Of a DNA stretch of 44,201 bases, positions 1-10,093 are shown in pieces. A model generated the notes under the pieces. The model was not told the DNA's origin and searched no databases. It was given only the letters and a program-made list of their open reading frames with translations. The first letter of the stretch is position 1; each line of letters opens with the position of its first letter. A program made the position numbers and the translations under genes. The stretch is from Ruegeria sp. GTDB lineage: Bacteria; Pseudomonadota; Alphaproteobacteria; Rhodobacterales; Rhodobacteraceae. The DNA is taken from the NCBI RefSeq assembly GCF_028066395.1, contig NZ_JALCBM010000001.1, forward strand, positions 38,439 through 82,639, in the 5' to 3' direction.

Positions 1-580
1 ATTCGTGGCTCCACGCCTCGATATCGTCCAGCAGTTCCGGCGGCAGGTCCTGATGCACACCACCGGGGCGGAAATAGGCGGCGTGCAGGCGGGCACCACA
101 AGCACGCTCATAGAACACCATGAGCTTTTCGCGTTCTTCGAAGCCCCACAGAGGCGGGGTCAGAGCACCCACGTCCATCGCCTGCGTGGTCACGTTCAGC
201 AGGTGGTTCAGGATGCGCCCAATCTCGGAATACAGCACCCGGATCAGCGAACCCCGGCGCGGCACCTCAACCCCGGTCAGCTTTTCGATGGCCAGACACC
301 ATGCGTGTTCCTGGTTCATCGGCGCCACATAATCCAGACGGTCGAAATACGGCAGGTTCTGCAGATACGTCCGGCTTTCCATCAGCTTTTCGGTGCCACG
401 GTGCAGCAGGCCGATATGCGGATCGCAGCGCTCGACAATCTCGCCGTCCAGCTCAAGCACCAGACGCAGAACCCCGTGTGCCGCAGGGTGTTGCGGGCCG
501 AAGTTGATGTTGAAATTGCGGATCTTCTGTTCTCCGCTCAGCGCGTCCGTGCTGCCGTCATCGTATCTTGAGCCGTCCAT
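1..580 (-). CDS. nuoD: NADH-quinone oxidoreductase subunit D (partial, runs off window start)
   Basis: Minus-strand translation from ATG at 580: [94 protein letters not shown], a classic NuoD N-terminus; adjacent to nuoC/B/A. Confidence 0.96.
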   Translation of the reverse strand, partial: MDGSRYDDGSTDALSGEQKIRNFNINFGPQHPAAHGVLRLVLELDGEIVERCDPHIGLLHRGTEKLMESRTYLQNLPYFDRLDYVAPMNQEHAWCLAIEKLTGVEVPRRGSLIRVLYSEIGRILNHLLNVTTQAMDVGALTPPLWGFEEREKLMVFYERACGARLHAAYFRPGGVHQDLPPELLDDIEAWSHE

Positions 581-705
581 CAACGCCCCCGTTTGTTCTT
601 CTTCGCCTCAGCCCGGACCCGGACCTTTTCGGCTTCGGCCGCTTTCGCAGCGGCCCCTGCAAGCAAGACGCCCAAAGCGCCCAAAATGATCAGTTCGCCC
701 ATCAT
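580..705 (-). CDS. small (41 aa) hydrophobic/charged ORF within nuo operon
   Basis: [41 protein letters not shown]; its TGA overlaps the nuoD ATG (TGATG). Too short for the supplied ORF track. Confidence 0.6.
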   Translation of the reverse strand: MMGELIILGALGVLLAGAAAKAAEAEKVRVRAEAKKNKRGR

Positions 706-706
706 G

Positions 707-883
707 TCAGCGCCGCTCCATCTCTTGCAGGTTCATCGCCATCAGCCACAGCAGGACAATGACCACCGGAGAGATGACGCACGCATACGCCCAGTTCTTG
801 TTGATCCCGAAATGTGGCAGCAGCTTGAGCATTGGCACAACTGTCGCCACGACCAGAATGATCCAGATCAGGAACTCGAACAT
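707..883 (-). CDS. small (58 aa) two-helix membrane ORF within nuo operon
   Basis: MFEFLIWIILVVATVVPMLKLLPHFGINKNWAYACVISPVVIVLLWLMAMNLQEMERR*; directly after nuoC, preceded by AGGAGTAACC. Confidence 0.65.
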   Translation of the reverse strand: MFEFLIWIILVVATVVPMLKLLPHFGINKNWAYACVISPVVIVLLWLMAMNLQEMERR

Positions 884-888
884 GATGG

Positions 889-1488
889 TTACTCCTGTTT
901 CTCATCCCCCGGCAGAATGTAGTTCGCGCCCTCCCACGGGGACATGAAATCGAACTGACGGTATTCCTGCACGAGTGAGACCGGCTCGTAGACCACGCGC
1001 TTTTGCGCCTCGTCATAGCGGACCTCGGTATAACCGGTGGTCGGGAAATCCTTGCGCAGCGGATAACCGCGGAAGCCATAATCGGTCAGGATGCGCCGCA
1101 GGTCCGGGTGGCCCGAGAACAGGATGCCGAACATGTCGAACACCTCACGCTCGAACCAGTTGGCCGAGGGGTGAACGTCGACGATCGAGGGCACCATGTC
1201 TTCCTCGCGGATCGAGACCCGCAGGCGGATGCGCTGGTTCTGGTACATCGACAGGAAGTGATAGACCACATCAAACCGTTTCGCGCGTTCTGGGTAGTCA
1301 ACGCCAGTGATGTCCACAAGGGTCGAGAATTTGCAGGTCTGGTCGTTTTTCAGGAATTCGATGAATTCCACCAGGTTCGACGGGGCCACATCCACGTTCA
1401 ACTCGCCATGGGTGACGTCCCAGGACAGAACGCAATCGGTCCGTTTCAACTCCAGCTGCGCGCCGAGTTCCTTGAGTGCTTCGCTCAT
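889..1488 (-). CDS. nuoC: NADH-quinone oxidoreductase subunit C
   Basis: ORF protein contains [48 protein letters not shown], the NuoC signature; internal Met (MSEALKELG) preferred as start. Confidence 0.97.
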   Translation of the reverse strand: MSEALKELGAQLELKRTDCVLSWDVTHGELNVDVAPSNLVEFIEFLKNDQTCKFSTLVDITGVDYPERAKRFDVVYHFLSMYQNQRIRLRVSIREEDMVPSIVDVHPSANWFEREVFDMFGILFSGHPDLRRILTDYGFRGYPLRKDFPTTGYTEVRYDEAQKRVVYEPVSLVQEYRQFDFMSPWEGANYILPGDEKQE

Positions 1489-1501
1489 CAGCTCTCTCCC
1501 C

Positions 1502-2026
1502 TCAGCGGACAATGGTGCCGGTGCGGCGGATTTTGCGTTGCAGCTGCATCAGGCCGTACAGCAACGCCTCGGCGGTCGGAGGGCAGCCGGGGACGTAGAT
1601 GTCCACCGGAACCACGCGGTCACAGCCGCGCACCACCGAATAGGAATAGTGATAATAGCCGCCGCCATTGGCGCAGGAGCCCATCGAGATCACATAGCGC
1701 GGTTCGGGCATCTGGTCATAGACCTTGCGCAGCGCGGGGGCCATCTTGTTGGTCAGCGTCCCGGCCACGATCATCACGTCCGACTGACGCGGGGAGGCGC
1801 GCGGGGCAATCCCGAACCGTTCCGCATCGTAACGCGGCATCGAGGTGTGCATCATCTCAACCGCGCAGCAGGCCAGACCAAAGGTCATCCAGTGCAAGGA
1901 CCCGGTGCGGGCCCAGTTGATAATGTCCTCGGTCGAGGTCAGCAGAAACCCTTTGTCCTGCAGCTCGGCATTCAGGGCCTGGGTGGCGACTTCCTTGTCG
2001 ACGCCGGCGGTGTTTGCACCCGTCAT
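1502..2026 (-). CDS. nuoB: NADH-quinone oxidoreductase subunit B
   Basis: [23 protein letters not shown] and [44 protein letters not shown]; start MTGANTAGV overlaps nuoA stop (TGATG). Confidence 0.98.
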   Translation of the reverse strand: MTGANTAGVDKEVATQALNAELQDKGFLLTSTEDIINWARTGSLHWMTFGLACCAVEMMHTSMPRYDAERFGIAPRASPRQSDVMIVAGTLTNKMAPALRKVYDQMPEPRYVISMGSCANGGGYYHYSYSVVRGCDRVVPVDIYVPGCPPTAEALLYGLMQLQRKIRRTGTIVR

Positions 2027-2391
2027 CACTCCCATTCCAGGGCCCCCTTCTTCCATTCATAGGCAAAGCCGATGGTCAATACGCCCAGGAACACCATCAT
2101 GGACCAGAAACCCACATCGCTGATGTCCTTGAAGCCCACGGCCCAGGGGAACAGAAAGGCGATTTCCAGATCGAAGATGATGAAGAGAATCGAGACCAGA
2201 TAGAATCGGACATCGAACTTCATCCGTGCATCATCGAAAGCGTTGAAACCGCATTCATATGCGCTGACCTTTTCGGGGTCGGGATTGCGGACGGCAAGCA
2301 CCACAGCCGCTAGAATCAAGACGATTCCAAGGCCTACAGCAACGGCCAGAAACACCAGGATCGGGAGATATTCCCGCAACAGGTCTTCCAC
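2026..2391 (-). CDS. nuoA: NADH-quinone oxidoreductase subunit A
   Basis: [18 protein letters not shown]...[43 protein letters not shown] start preceded by AAGGAGC. Confidence 0.97.
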   Translation of the reverse strand: MEDLLREYLPILVFLAVAVGLGIVLILAAVVLAVRNPDPEKVSAYECGFNAFDDARMKFDVRFYLVSILFIIFDLEIAFLFPWAVGFKDISDVGFWSMMVFLGVLTIGFAYEWKKGALEWE

Positions 2392-2578
2392 GAATAGCTC
2401 CTTTCCTGCGCATATCCCAAGCGGGCGCGCCGTCAATTGGCGTGTTGACAGGACATTCTCTATCCGCGCGGGGTCAGAGGGTCAACCAAACTCAGGCGCG
2501 CGAGGGGCTAATTCTGGGCTTGCCAAGGGTCCCGACCGGGTCACGAATTTGGCGAATCCCCCGGGGCGGAACATCATG

Positions 2579-3367
2579 TTAAACCTGACTATTCCATGCA
2601 GGTTTTCTCTTCTCGAAAAAGGCCGCGATCCCCTCTTTCGCCTCATCCGTCTCCCAGCGTTCGACCAGTGCCCGGATCGTGTGGTCGATGACGGTGTTGT
2701 CAATACGCGGCCCAAGCGCCCGCACCAGTTCCTTGGCCGAGGCCACAGCACCCGGGGCGCAGGACAGGTAAGGCAGGGTTTCGGCCTCAACCGCATCGGC
2801 AAGACCCGCCGCAGGCACCACCTTGGCCAGCAGGCCCAGATCGACGGCTTCTGTCGCATCAAACAGCCGGGCCGACATGAACACCCGCCGCGCGCGCGCC
2901 TCGCCCATGCGGGCAATCACATAGGGGCCTATCGTGGCCGGGATCAGGCCCAGACGGGTCTCGGTCAGACCCATTTTCACGCTGTCCACGCCGATGGCCA
3001 CATCACAGACCGCGGCCAACCCGACGCCTCCGCCAAACGCATTGCCCTGAACGGCACCGATCAACGGCTTGGGCATGGTGTTCAACGCCTGCAGCATTTC
3101 CGCCAGCTTGCGCGCCTCGGTGAACCGCGTGTCCGGATCGGCGGCCATCTGGTCCTGCATCCAGCCCAGATCACCGCCCGCGCAAAAACTTTTGCCTGCA
3201 CCGGTCAGCACCACAACCCGGACCGCATCGTCGGCGCCCAACTGTTGGGCCGCCTGTGTCAGTTCGGAAATCATCCTGGCCGACATTGCGTTGTGCTTGT
3301 CCGCACGATCCAGTGTCAGCGTCGTGACGCCGCGCGTGTCCGTGTTCAGCGAAATGGTTTCAAACAT
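2579..3367 (-). CDS. liuC: enoyl-CoA hydratase/isomerase family, likely methylglutaconyl-CoA hydratase
   Basis: Crotonase fold motifs GAGKSFCAGGDLGWMQ and GNAFGGGVGLAAVCDVAIG; context next to HMG-CoA lyase and MCC. Confidence 0.9.
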   Translation of the reverse strand: MFETISLNTDTRGVTTLTLDRADKHNAMSARMISELTQAAQQLGADDAVRVVVLTGAGKSFCAGGDLGWMQDQMAADPDTRFTEARKLAEMLQALNTMPKPLIGAVQGNAFGGGVGLAAVCDVAIGVDSVKMGLTETRLGLIPATIGPYVIARMGEARARRVFMSARLFDATEAVDLGLLAKVVPAAGLADAVEAETLPYLSCAPGAVASAKELVRALGPRIDNTVIDHTIRALVERWETDEAKEGIAAFFEKRKPAWNSQV

Positions 3368-3376
3368 ATGCGCCCC

Positions 3377-4231
3377 TCATGATGCCCGCAGGGCGCGCGC
3401 CATCTGTGCCGCTTCTTCCACAATCGCCGGGTCGAGGCCGGTCTGATAACCAAGCCGCTCAAGATGCGCCACCACAGCTTCGGTTGCGACATTCCCTGCG
3501 GCCCCCGGCGCATAAGGGCACCCACCCAGACCACCAACCGCCGCATCGAAAGTCCGAACGCCCAGCGCAAGGGCGGCATCAATATTGTCGATGGCCCGCC
3601 CATTGGTGTCATGGAAATGCCCCGCCAGCCGGGTCACCGGGACCCGCTCGCGCACCGCCAGCAGCATATGTGCGACGGTATCCGGCGTACCCTGCCCGAT
3701 CGTGTCCCCCAGCGACACTTCATAGCAGCCCAGCGAGAACAGCCGATCCGCAACCTCGGCCACCTTTTCTGGCGGTGTCGGGCCATCATAAGGGCAGTCG
3801 GTCACGCAGGAGACATAGCCGCGTACCGGCAGGTCAATATGGCGCGCGGCCTCAAGGATCGGGGTGAACCGGTCGATGGATTCGGCAATCGAGGCGTTAA
3901 TGTTGGCTTTCGAAAACCCCTCGGAGGCCGAGGCAAACACAGCGATTTCGTCCGCATTGGCCGCCAGCGAATCCTCATACCCTCGCATATTGGGCGTCAG
4001 CGCCGCATAGCGAACACCTTCGGCCCGGGTGATCCCCGCCAGCACATCCGCGCTGCCTGCCATCTGTGGCACCCATTTCGGCGAGACAAAACTTGCCACC
4101 TCGATCCGGTTGAACCCGGCGCGCGACAGGCAATCCACCAGCGCCACTTTCTCGGCCACCGGGATGTCGCGTTTCTCATTCTGCAACCCGTCCCGCGGAC
4201 CAACCTCGAATATTTCGACCCGTTCGCCCAT
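3377..4231 (-). CDS. liuE: hydroxymethylglutaryl-CoA lyase
   Basis: EVGPRDGLQNEKRDIPVAEKVALVD, SLGDTIGQGTP, HFHDTNGRAIDNI, GGLGGCPYAPGAAGNVATE; RBS GGGAGGGG before MGERVEIF. Confidence 0.95.
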   Translation of the reverse strand: MGERVEIFEVGPRDGLQNEKRDIPVAEKVALVDCLSRAGFNRIEVASFVSPKWVPQMAGSADVLAGITRAEGVRYAALTPNMRGYEDSLAANADEIAVFASASEGFSKANINASIAESIDRFTPILEAARHIDLPVRGYVSCVTDCPYDGPTPPEKVAEVADRLFSLGCYEVSLGDTIGQGTPDTVAHMLLAVRERVPVTRLAGHFHDTNGRAIDNIDAALALGVRTFDAAVGGLGGCPYAPGAAGNVATEAVVAHLERLGYQTGLDPAIVEEAAQMARALRAS

Positions 4232-4309
4232 TTCAGCGCCCCTCCCGGCTTCTTCTCGTTTCAAATACGGCTGACCCGACCGTGCCACAGACGGTGCGGT
4301 CGCGATAGA

Positions 4310-6241
4310 TCACTCCTCCTCCAACCGCACCAGCGCCGCGCCGGCCTCGACCTGAGCGCCCGCTTCGGCCAGCACCTCAGCCACCACGCCATCGCGCGCG
4401 GCCAGCAGAGAGTGTTCCATCTTCATCGCCTCCAGAATGGCCAGCCGATCACCCTCCTGCACCGTTTGCCCGGCAGAGGCGAAGACGGCCTTGACCAGAC
4501 CGGGCATCGGGGCCTCGATCACATTGGTGTCCCCTGCGGCGCTGGTGTCGCGGTCCAGCGGATCAACAATCCCAAAGCTCTGGCCGTAGTTTTCGAAAAC
4601 AGTGATCTCGGCACCACTGACGGCAACAGGCGGCATCACTTGGCCGTCGATCAGCCACCTTCCGGCTTTGCGTTCAGCCACCAGCCTGTCCTCTCCGACC
4701 TGCCAGATTTGCCGAACCGGTCCTTCGACCTGCACATCCAGATCGAAAAGTTCATCCCCCTGTCGCAGCTGGACCGCACGATGCAGCGGGGCCCAGAGCG
4801 AGAACCCGGTTTCCGCGTCAGTCTCAACCAATCCCAAGGCCGTCATCGCCGCCGCCACGCTGACGGCCGCCGAATGCGGGGGCTCTTGCACCAGCCCGTC
4901 CAGATCGCGCCCGATCAGCCCGGTATCCACGTCGCCCGAGGCAAAGCCCGCATGCCGCGTCAGCGCACCGAGAAAGGCCAGATTGGTGACGGTCCCGGCA
5001 ACTTCCGTTCTTTGCAGGGCGCGATAAAGCCCGTTCAACGCAACCGCACGCGTGGGTCCATGCACGATCACCTTGGCGATCATCGGATCATACCAGGGGC
5101 TGATCGTATCTCCTGCGCGCACGCCGCTGTCGGCCCGGCATCCGGTTGGAAAATGCAAATGCGTCAGGGTCCCTGTCGCAGGCAGAAAGCCCTTGGGCAC
5201 ATCCTCGGCATAAAGCCGCGCCTCAAAGGCGTGGCCGTTGATCGACAATTCCTCTTGCCGCTTCGACAAAACTTCACCCGAGGCAACCCGCAATTGCCAT
5301 TCCACAAGGTCGATACCGGTGATCGCCTCGGTCACAGGATGTTCCACCTGCAGGCGCGTGTTCATCTCCATGAACCAGAACCGATCCGGGCGCAGCCCGT
5401 CCGAGGCATCAACGATGAATTCAACCGTGCCCGCGCCCTTGTACCCGATCGCCTCAGCCGCGCGCACACCCGCCTGCCCCATCGCCTCGCGCATCTCAGC
5501 GGTCATGCCAGGGGCCGGAGCCTCCTCAATCACCTTCTGATGCCGCCGCTGCAGCGAGCAATCACGTTCGAACAGATGCACCGCATGGGTGCCATCGCCA
5601 AAGACCTGAACCTCGATATGGCGGGGCTTGGCGACGAACTTTTCGACCAGAACGGCGTCATTGCCAAAGGCCGTACGTGCCTCGCCCTGCGCGCTGTCCA
5701 GCGCCGCTGAGAAATCCTCGGGCCGTTCAACCAGCCGCATCCCCTTGCCGCCACCACCGGCGACAGCCTTGATCAGCACCGGATATCCGATGGTTTCAGC
5801 CGCCCCCGCCAAATGCTCAGGGTCCTGATTGTCACCGTGATAGCCGGGCACCACGGGCACACCCGCCTGCTCCATCAGCACCTTGGCGGCATCCTTGAGA
5901 CCCATCTTGCGGATCGCATCCGCCGAGGGGCCGATAAAGATCAACCCAGCGGCCTCGACCGCGTCCACGAAATCCGGGTTTTCGGACAGGAACCCATAGC
6001 CCGGATGGACCGCTTGCGCACCTGTGTCGAGCGCCGCCTGAATGATCATGTCGCCCTTCAGGTAACTCTCCGCCGGAGCGGCACCACCGATATGGACGGC
6101 TTCATCCGCCATCTGCACGTGTTTGGCGGCAGCATCCGCATCGGAATAGACAGCAACGCAGGAGATCCCCATCGCCTGTGCGGTTTCCATGACGCGGCAC
6201 GCTATCTCACCCCGATTGGCGATCAGAATTTTATTGAACAC
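4310..6241 (-). CDS. liuD: methylcrotonyl-CoA carboxylase alpha (biotin carboxylase/BCCP) subunit
   Basis: MFNKILIANRGEIACRVMETAQAMGI..., ATP-grasp motif GGGGKGMR, C-terminal biotin site EAMKMEH. Confidence 0.95.
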   Translation of the reverse strand: MFNKILIANRGEIACRVMETAQAMGISCVAVYSDADAAAKHVQMADEAVHIGGAAPAESYLKGDMIIQAALDTGAQAVHPGYGFLSENPDFVDAVEAAGLIFIGPSADAIRKMGLKDAAKVLMEQAGVPVVPGYHGDNQDPEHLAGAAETIGYPVLIKAVAGGGGKGMRLVERPEDFSAALDSAQGEARTAFGNDAVLVEKFVAKPRHIEVQVFGDGTHAVHLFERDCSLQRRHQKVIEEAPAPGMTAEMREAMGQAGVRAAEAIGYKGAGTVEFIVDASDGLRPDRFWFMEMNTRLQVEHPVTEAITGIDLVEWQLRVASGEVLSKRQEELSINGHAFEARLYAEDVPKGFLPATGTLTHLHFPTGCRADSGVRAGDTISPWYDPMIAKVIVHGPTRAVALNGLYRALQRTEVAGTVTNLAFLGALTRHAGFASGDVDTGLIGRDLDGLVQEPPHSAAVSVAAAMTALGLVETDAETGFSLWAPLHRAVQLRQGDELFDLDVQVEGPVRQIWQVGEDRLVAERKAGRWLIDGQVMPPVAVSGAEITVFENYGQSFGIVDPLDRDTSAAGDTNVIEAPMPGLVKAVFASAGQTVQEGDRLAILEAMKMEHSLLAARDGVVAEVLAEAGAQVEAGAALVRLEEE

Positions 6242-6261
6242 GATCTTTGCCTCCTCGGTGA

Positions 6262-6284
6262 AAAATCCTTCGACGAAGGATTTT
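6262..6284. repeat. palindrome AAAATCCTT-CGACG-AAGGATTTT
   Basis: Perfect inverted repeat in the mccB-mccA gap. Confidence 0.85.
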
Positions 6285-6288
6285 ACGT

Positions 6289-6311
6289 GAGAATTTTCGA
6301 CGAAAATTCTC
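6289..6311. repeat. palindrome GAGAATTTT-CGACG-AAAATTCTC
   Basis: Perfect inverted repeat with the same CGACG centre, 4 nt after the previous one. Confidence 0.85.
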
Positions 6312-6319
6312 TGCCATCA

Positions 6320-7927
6320 TTACATCCGGAACACGCCGAAACGTGTTTCCTCAATCGGGGCATTCAGCGCGGCGCTCAGCGACAAAGCCAGCACATCGCG
6401 CGATTTGCGCGGGTCGATGATGCCGTCATCCCAAAGCCGGGCCGAGGCATAGAGCGGGTGCGACTGTTCCTCGAACATATCCAGCGTCGGGCGTTTAAAC
6501 TCGGCCTCCTCCTCGGGCGACCAGGTGCCTCCCTGCCGCTCGATCCCGTCGCGTTTGACGGTGGCCAGCACGCCTGCGGCCTGCTCGCCCCCCATCACCG
6601 AAATGCGCGAGTTCGGCCATGTCCACAGGAACCGAGGCTGATAGGCGCGGCCCGCCATCCCATAGTTCCCCGCCCCGAACGAACCACCAACCAGCATGGT
6701 GATCTTGGGCACCGAGGTCGTCGCAACAGCCGTCACCATTTTGGCCCCATGCCGTGCGATACCTTCGTTTTCATACTTCCGCCCAACCATGAACCCGGTG
6801 ATGTTCTGCAGAAAGACCAGCGGCGTTTTACGCTGCGAACACAGCTCGACAAAATGCGCACCTTTCTGGGCGGCTTCGGAAAACAGCACGCCATTGTTGG
6901 CGATAATCCCCACCGGGCACCCTTTGACATGGGCGAACCCGGTCACCAGAGTCTCGCCAAAGCGCGGCTTGAATTCATCGAACCGAGAGCCATCGACCAG
7001 ACGCGCAATCACCTCGCGGATATCATACGGCGTGCGCAGATCGGCGGGGACGACGCCGAGAATTTCCTCAGGATCATACGCGGGCTCCTCGGAGGCCTCA
7101 AACCGTAGGCCGGGCTTTAGCCCGGCACCGCCCAACGACCCCACCGCGCGGCGCGCCAAAGCCAGCGCATGCGCATCATCCTCAGCCAGATAATCCGCCA
7201 CGCCGGACAGACGAGTGTGCACGTCGCCACCACCCAGATCCTCGGAACTCACAACCTCACCCGTCGCGGCCTTGACCAGAGGCGGTCCGGCCAGAAAGAT
7301 CGTGCCCTGTTCCTTGACGATGATCGTCACATCCGACATCGCAGGCACATAGGCCCCACCCGCCGTGCACGACCCCATCACCACCGCGATCTGAGCAATC
7401 CCCTTCGCGCTCATCCGCGCCTGATTGTAGAAGATGCGGCCAAAGTGGTCGCGGTCGGGAAAGACCTCATCCTGATTGGGCAGGTTCGCGCCGCCACTGT
7501 CGACCAGATAGATACAGGGCAGATGGTTTTCCTCGGCAATCTCCTGCGCCCGCAGGTGTTTCTTGACGGTCATCGGGTAATAGGTGCCGCCCTTCACGGT
7601 GGCGTCGTTGCACACCACCATGACCTCGCGCCCCTGCACCCGGCCAATCCCCGCGATGACCCCGGCGCAAGGAGCAGCGTCCCCGTACATCCCATGCGCC
7701 ACTGTCGCGCCGATTTCCAGAAACGGAGACCCCGGGTCCAACAGGTTCGCCACCCGCCGACGCGGCAGCATCTTGCCCCGAGAGACGTGCCGCGCCCGGG
7801 ATTTCTCTCCCCCGCCCATGCGGGCGGCCTCGGCTGCGACGGAGACTTGTGCCAGCGCGTCTAGATGGGCAGTGCGGTTCGCCTTGAAGCCCTCGGAAGC
7901 GGACATGGCTTTGGATATGAGTTTCAT
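6320..7927 (-). CDS. liuB: methylcrotonyl-CoA carboxylase beta (carboxyltransferase) subunit
   Basis: [105 protein letters not shown]. Confidence 0.96.
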   Translation of the reverse strand: MKLISKAMSASEGFKANRTAHLDALAQVSVAAEAARMGGGEKSRARHVSRGKMLPRRRVANLLDPGSPFLEIGATVAHGMYGDAAPCAGVIAGIGRVQGREVMVVCNDATVKGGTYYPMTVKKHLRAQEIAEENHLPCIYLVDSGGANLPNQDEVFPDRDHFGRIFYNQARMSAKGIAQIAVVMGSCTAGGAYVPAMSDVTIIVKEQGTIFLAGPPLVKAATGEVVSSEDLGGGDVHTRLSGVADYLAEDDAHALALARRAVGSLGGAGLKPGLRFEASEEPAYDPEEILGVVPADLRTPYDIREVIARLVDGSRFDEFKPRFGETLVTGFAHVKGCPVGIIANNGVLFSEAAQKGAHFVELCSQRKTPLVFLQNITGFMVGRKYENEGIARHGAKMVTAVATTSVPKITMLVGGSFGAGNYGMAGRAYQPRFLWTWPNSRISVMGGEQAAGVLATVKRDGIERQGGTWSPEEEAEFKRPTLDMFEEQSHPLYASARLWDDGIIDPRKSRDVLALSLSAALNAPIEETRFGVFRM

Positions 7928-7934
7928 GGCACCC

Positions 7935-8441
7935 CTATTCAGTATTTTCATTTTCGGATAACCAAGCCCGTTCGACTATCCGCGCCGCGCGCCAGCCTGC
8001 CAAAGCATCGGTATAAGAACATACTGCTGCTTCTGAGATGTCCTCAACGTCAATTTTTTTGCAATCAGGCAGCGGCAAAATAGGTCCAAGACCAATTTTG
8101 CTTTCAAAGATTTCTTTTGCCGTAGGAAGGGCTTCGAAACCTAACTTGCGCTCGTCAGGAATTCGCTGCCATCGGATGTCAGCATCACGCCGCATCCAAT
8201 TTGTGACCTCAACAAGACAATATTCGTTCTTCTCTAAGTCGAATGCATATTCGCACATTTTGCGAGCGTGGCTAGCGCACTCCCCGTCCATGATACTCGC
8301 CAACTCAGTATTTGGAATACTGTTTGAACAAAATTGCAGAAGGGTAGTGACGCTGAGTTTGTCCTCATTGGCAGCCAGCGCGCCAGACATCTGAACAAAG
8401 CCCAATACTGTTAAGAGCAGTATTTTTACAATTGCTTTCAT
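7935..8441 (-). CDS. predicted secreted Cys-containing protein of unknown function
   Basis: 168 aa ORF with signal peptide [24 protein letters not shown]; six cysteines in the mature part; ATGA overlap with upstream acyl-CoA synthetase stop. Confidence 0.75.
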   Translation of the reverse strand: MKAIVKILLLTVLGFVQMSGALAANEDKLSVTTLLQFCSNSIPNTELASIMDGECASHARKMCEYAFDLEKNEYCLVEVTNWMRRDADIRWQRIPDERKLGFEALPTAKEIFESKIGLGPILPLPDCKKIDVEDISEAAVCSYTDALAGWRAARIVERAWLSENENTE

Positions 8442-9964
8442 TGACTAACCTCCCCCGCCGCCCAGCGCTTCAATTCCTTCCGAATAACCTTCCCCGTCAC
8501 CGTCATCGGCAGTTCCTCCAGAAACGCCACCTCACGCGGATAGGAGTACTGCGCCAGACGGTCCTTGACCCATCCCTGCAACTCCGCCTCTGACACCTCT
8601 GCCCTCGGTTTCAACACCACATAAGCCTTCACAATCTCGGTCCGCATCGGGTCGGGCTTGCCGACCACGCCTACGGTCGCCACTGCCGGATGGGTCAGCA
8701 GACAATCCTCGATCTCAGCCGGGCCGATGCGGTAGCCGGCCGAGGTGATCACGTCATCCTCGCGGCCGACGAAGCGCAGATAGTCGCCTTCCCACACGCC
8801 GCGGTCTCCGGTGATCAGCCAGTCGCCTCGGAACTTGTCGGCGGTTGCCTCGGACCGGTTCCAATATTCCAACAGCATCGAGGCCGAACCGCGCCGGATG
8901 GCTACGTCGCCCTCTTCATCCGTCGGTTGGCCTTGCTCATCAATCACCGCAACCTCGTGCCCCGGCACCGGTTTGCCGATGCAGCCGGGACGCACCGGGA
9001 AATCTTCGGCACAGGAGGACACGACCATGTTGCATTCGGTCTGGCCGTAGAACTCGTTGATGGTCAGACCAAAGGCTTGCCGCCCCCAGGCCAGTATCTC
9101 GGCCCCCAGAGGCTCTCCCCCTGACGCGACCGAGCGCAAACCGGGGATCGCCTGATCCGCCGCCTTGAGCATCCTCAGCGCCGTCGGGGGGAAGAACACA
9201 TTCCGCACACCACCGCGCGCCACCACCTCGGCGCAAGTCTCGGGCGTGAACTTGTCCAAACGCGCCGCAACGACAGGTACGCCCAGCGCCAGACCGGGCA
9301 TCAGTACGTCAAACAGCCCTCCGATCCAGGCCCAGTCGGCGGGGGTCCACAGGCAATCGCCATCGCGCAGGTGGTTGTGGCTGATCGAGACACCCGGCAG
9401 GTGCCCGGTCAGCACCCGGTGCCCGTGCAGCGCCCCCTTGGGGCTGCCGGTGGTGCCCGAGGTGTAAATCAGCACCGCCGGGTCCTCGGGTCCGGTATCC
9501 GCGAAAGGGACCGGGTCGCCGGCCTCGCCGATCTGATCCACCAGCAGAGGCTCGGCCAGATCACCCAACTGTGCTGCACCCTCGGCATCAGTCAGAACCA
9601 ACTGCGCGCCCGCATCGCCGATACGAGAGGCCAGCGCGCCCTGCTGGAACAGCTTGAACAAGGGCACCGAAATCGCCCCGATCTTCCAGATCGCCAAATG
9701 CGCCGCCGCACACCACGGCGATTGGCTGAGCAGCACTCCAACCCGATCCCCCGGCTGAACCCGGCGCAACAGAGCCCGGGCCAACCCATCAGTCATCCGG
9801 GACAACTGCCCATATGTGACAGAGGTCGCCTCTGCCGCCGCAAGGTCGATCACGGCCACCTGATCGGCGCGATGATCGAGACACTGCCGCGCCATGTTCA
9901 GGCGGGCAGGCACATCCCAGCCACCCTCAGGGCGCAGACACGGTATGCGCTCAGCGGGAACCAT
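8438..9964 (-). CDS. AMP-dependent acyl-CoA/acetyl-CoA synthetase family protein
   Basis: LIYTSGTTGSPKGALHGHRV, EFYGQTECNMVV, WLITGDRGVWEGDYLRFVGREDDVITSAGYRIGPAEIE, PMTVTGKVIRKELK. Confidence 0.93.
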   Translation of the reverse strand: MVPAERIPCLRPEGGWDVPARLNMARQCLDHRADQVAVIDLAAAEATSVTYGQLSRMTDGLARALLRRVQPGDRVGVLLSQSPWCAAAHLAIWKIGAISVPLFKLFQQGALASRIGDAGAQLVLTDAEGAAQLGDLAEPLLVDQIGEAGDPVPFADTGPEDPAVLIYTSGTTGSPKGALHGHRVLTGHLPGVSISHNHLRDGDCLWTPADWAWIGGLFDVLMPGLALGVPVVAARLDKFTPETCAEVVARGGVRNVFFPPTALRMLKAADQAIPGLRSVASGGEPLGAEILAWGRQAFGLTINEFYGQTECNMVVSSCAEDFPVRPGCIGKPVPGHEVAVIDEQGQPTDEEGDVAIRRGSASMLLEYWNRSEATADKFRGDWLITGDRGVWEGDYLRFVGREDDVITSAGYRIGPAEIEDCLLTHPAVATVGVVGKPDPMRTEIVKAYVVLKPRAEVSEAELQGWVKDRLAQYSYPREVAFLEELPMTVTGKVIRKELKRWAAGEVSQ

Positions 9965-10027
9965 CGCAGCAACCCCTTGTTTTCATGATACCTTCACCTG
10001 TTTCCAGCCCCCAGAAACCTCATGCAT

Positions 10028-10041
10028 TTGATGCAGATCAG
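10028..10041 (+). promoter_or_regulatory. candidate FNR/FnrL box TTGAT-GCAG-ATCAG
   Basis: 9 of 10 defined positions of TTGAT-N4-ATCAA, about 55-60 bp upstream of the ompW start. Confidence 0.45.
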
Positions 10042-10093
10042 AGTCGCCTGTGCCAGCGCCCGTCAAAAGGGACGCATTAACGAAAGCAAAGGC

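Noticed and set aside
3464-5710. 748-aa + strand ORF opposite HMG-CoA lyase and mccA
   Set aside because: Antisense shadow ORF from GC-rich codon bias; sequence is low-complexity His/Arg/Gln/Pro-rich and the opposite strand encodes clear conserved enzymes.
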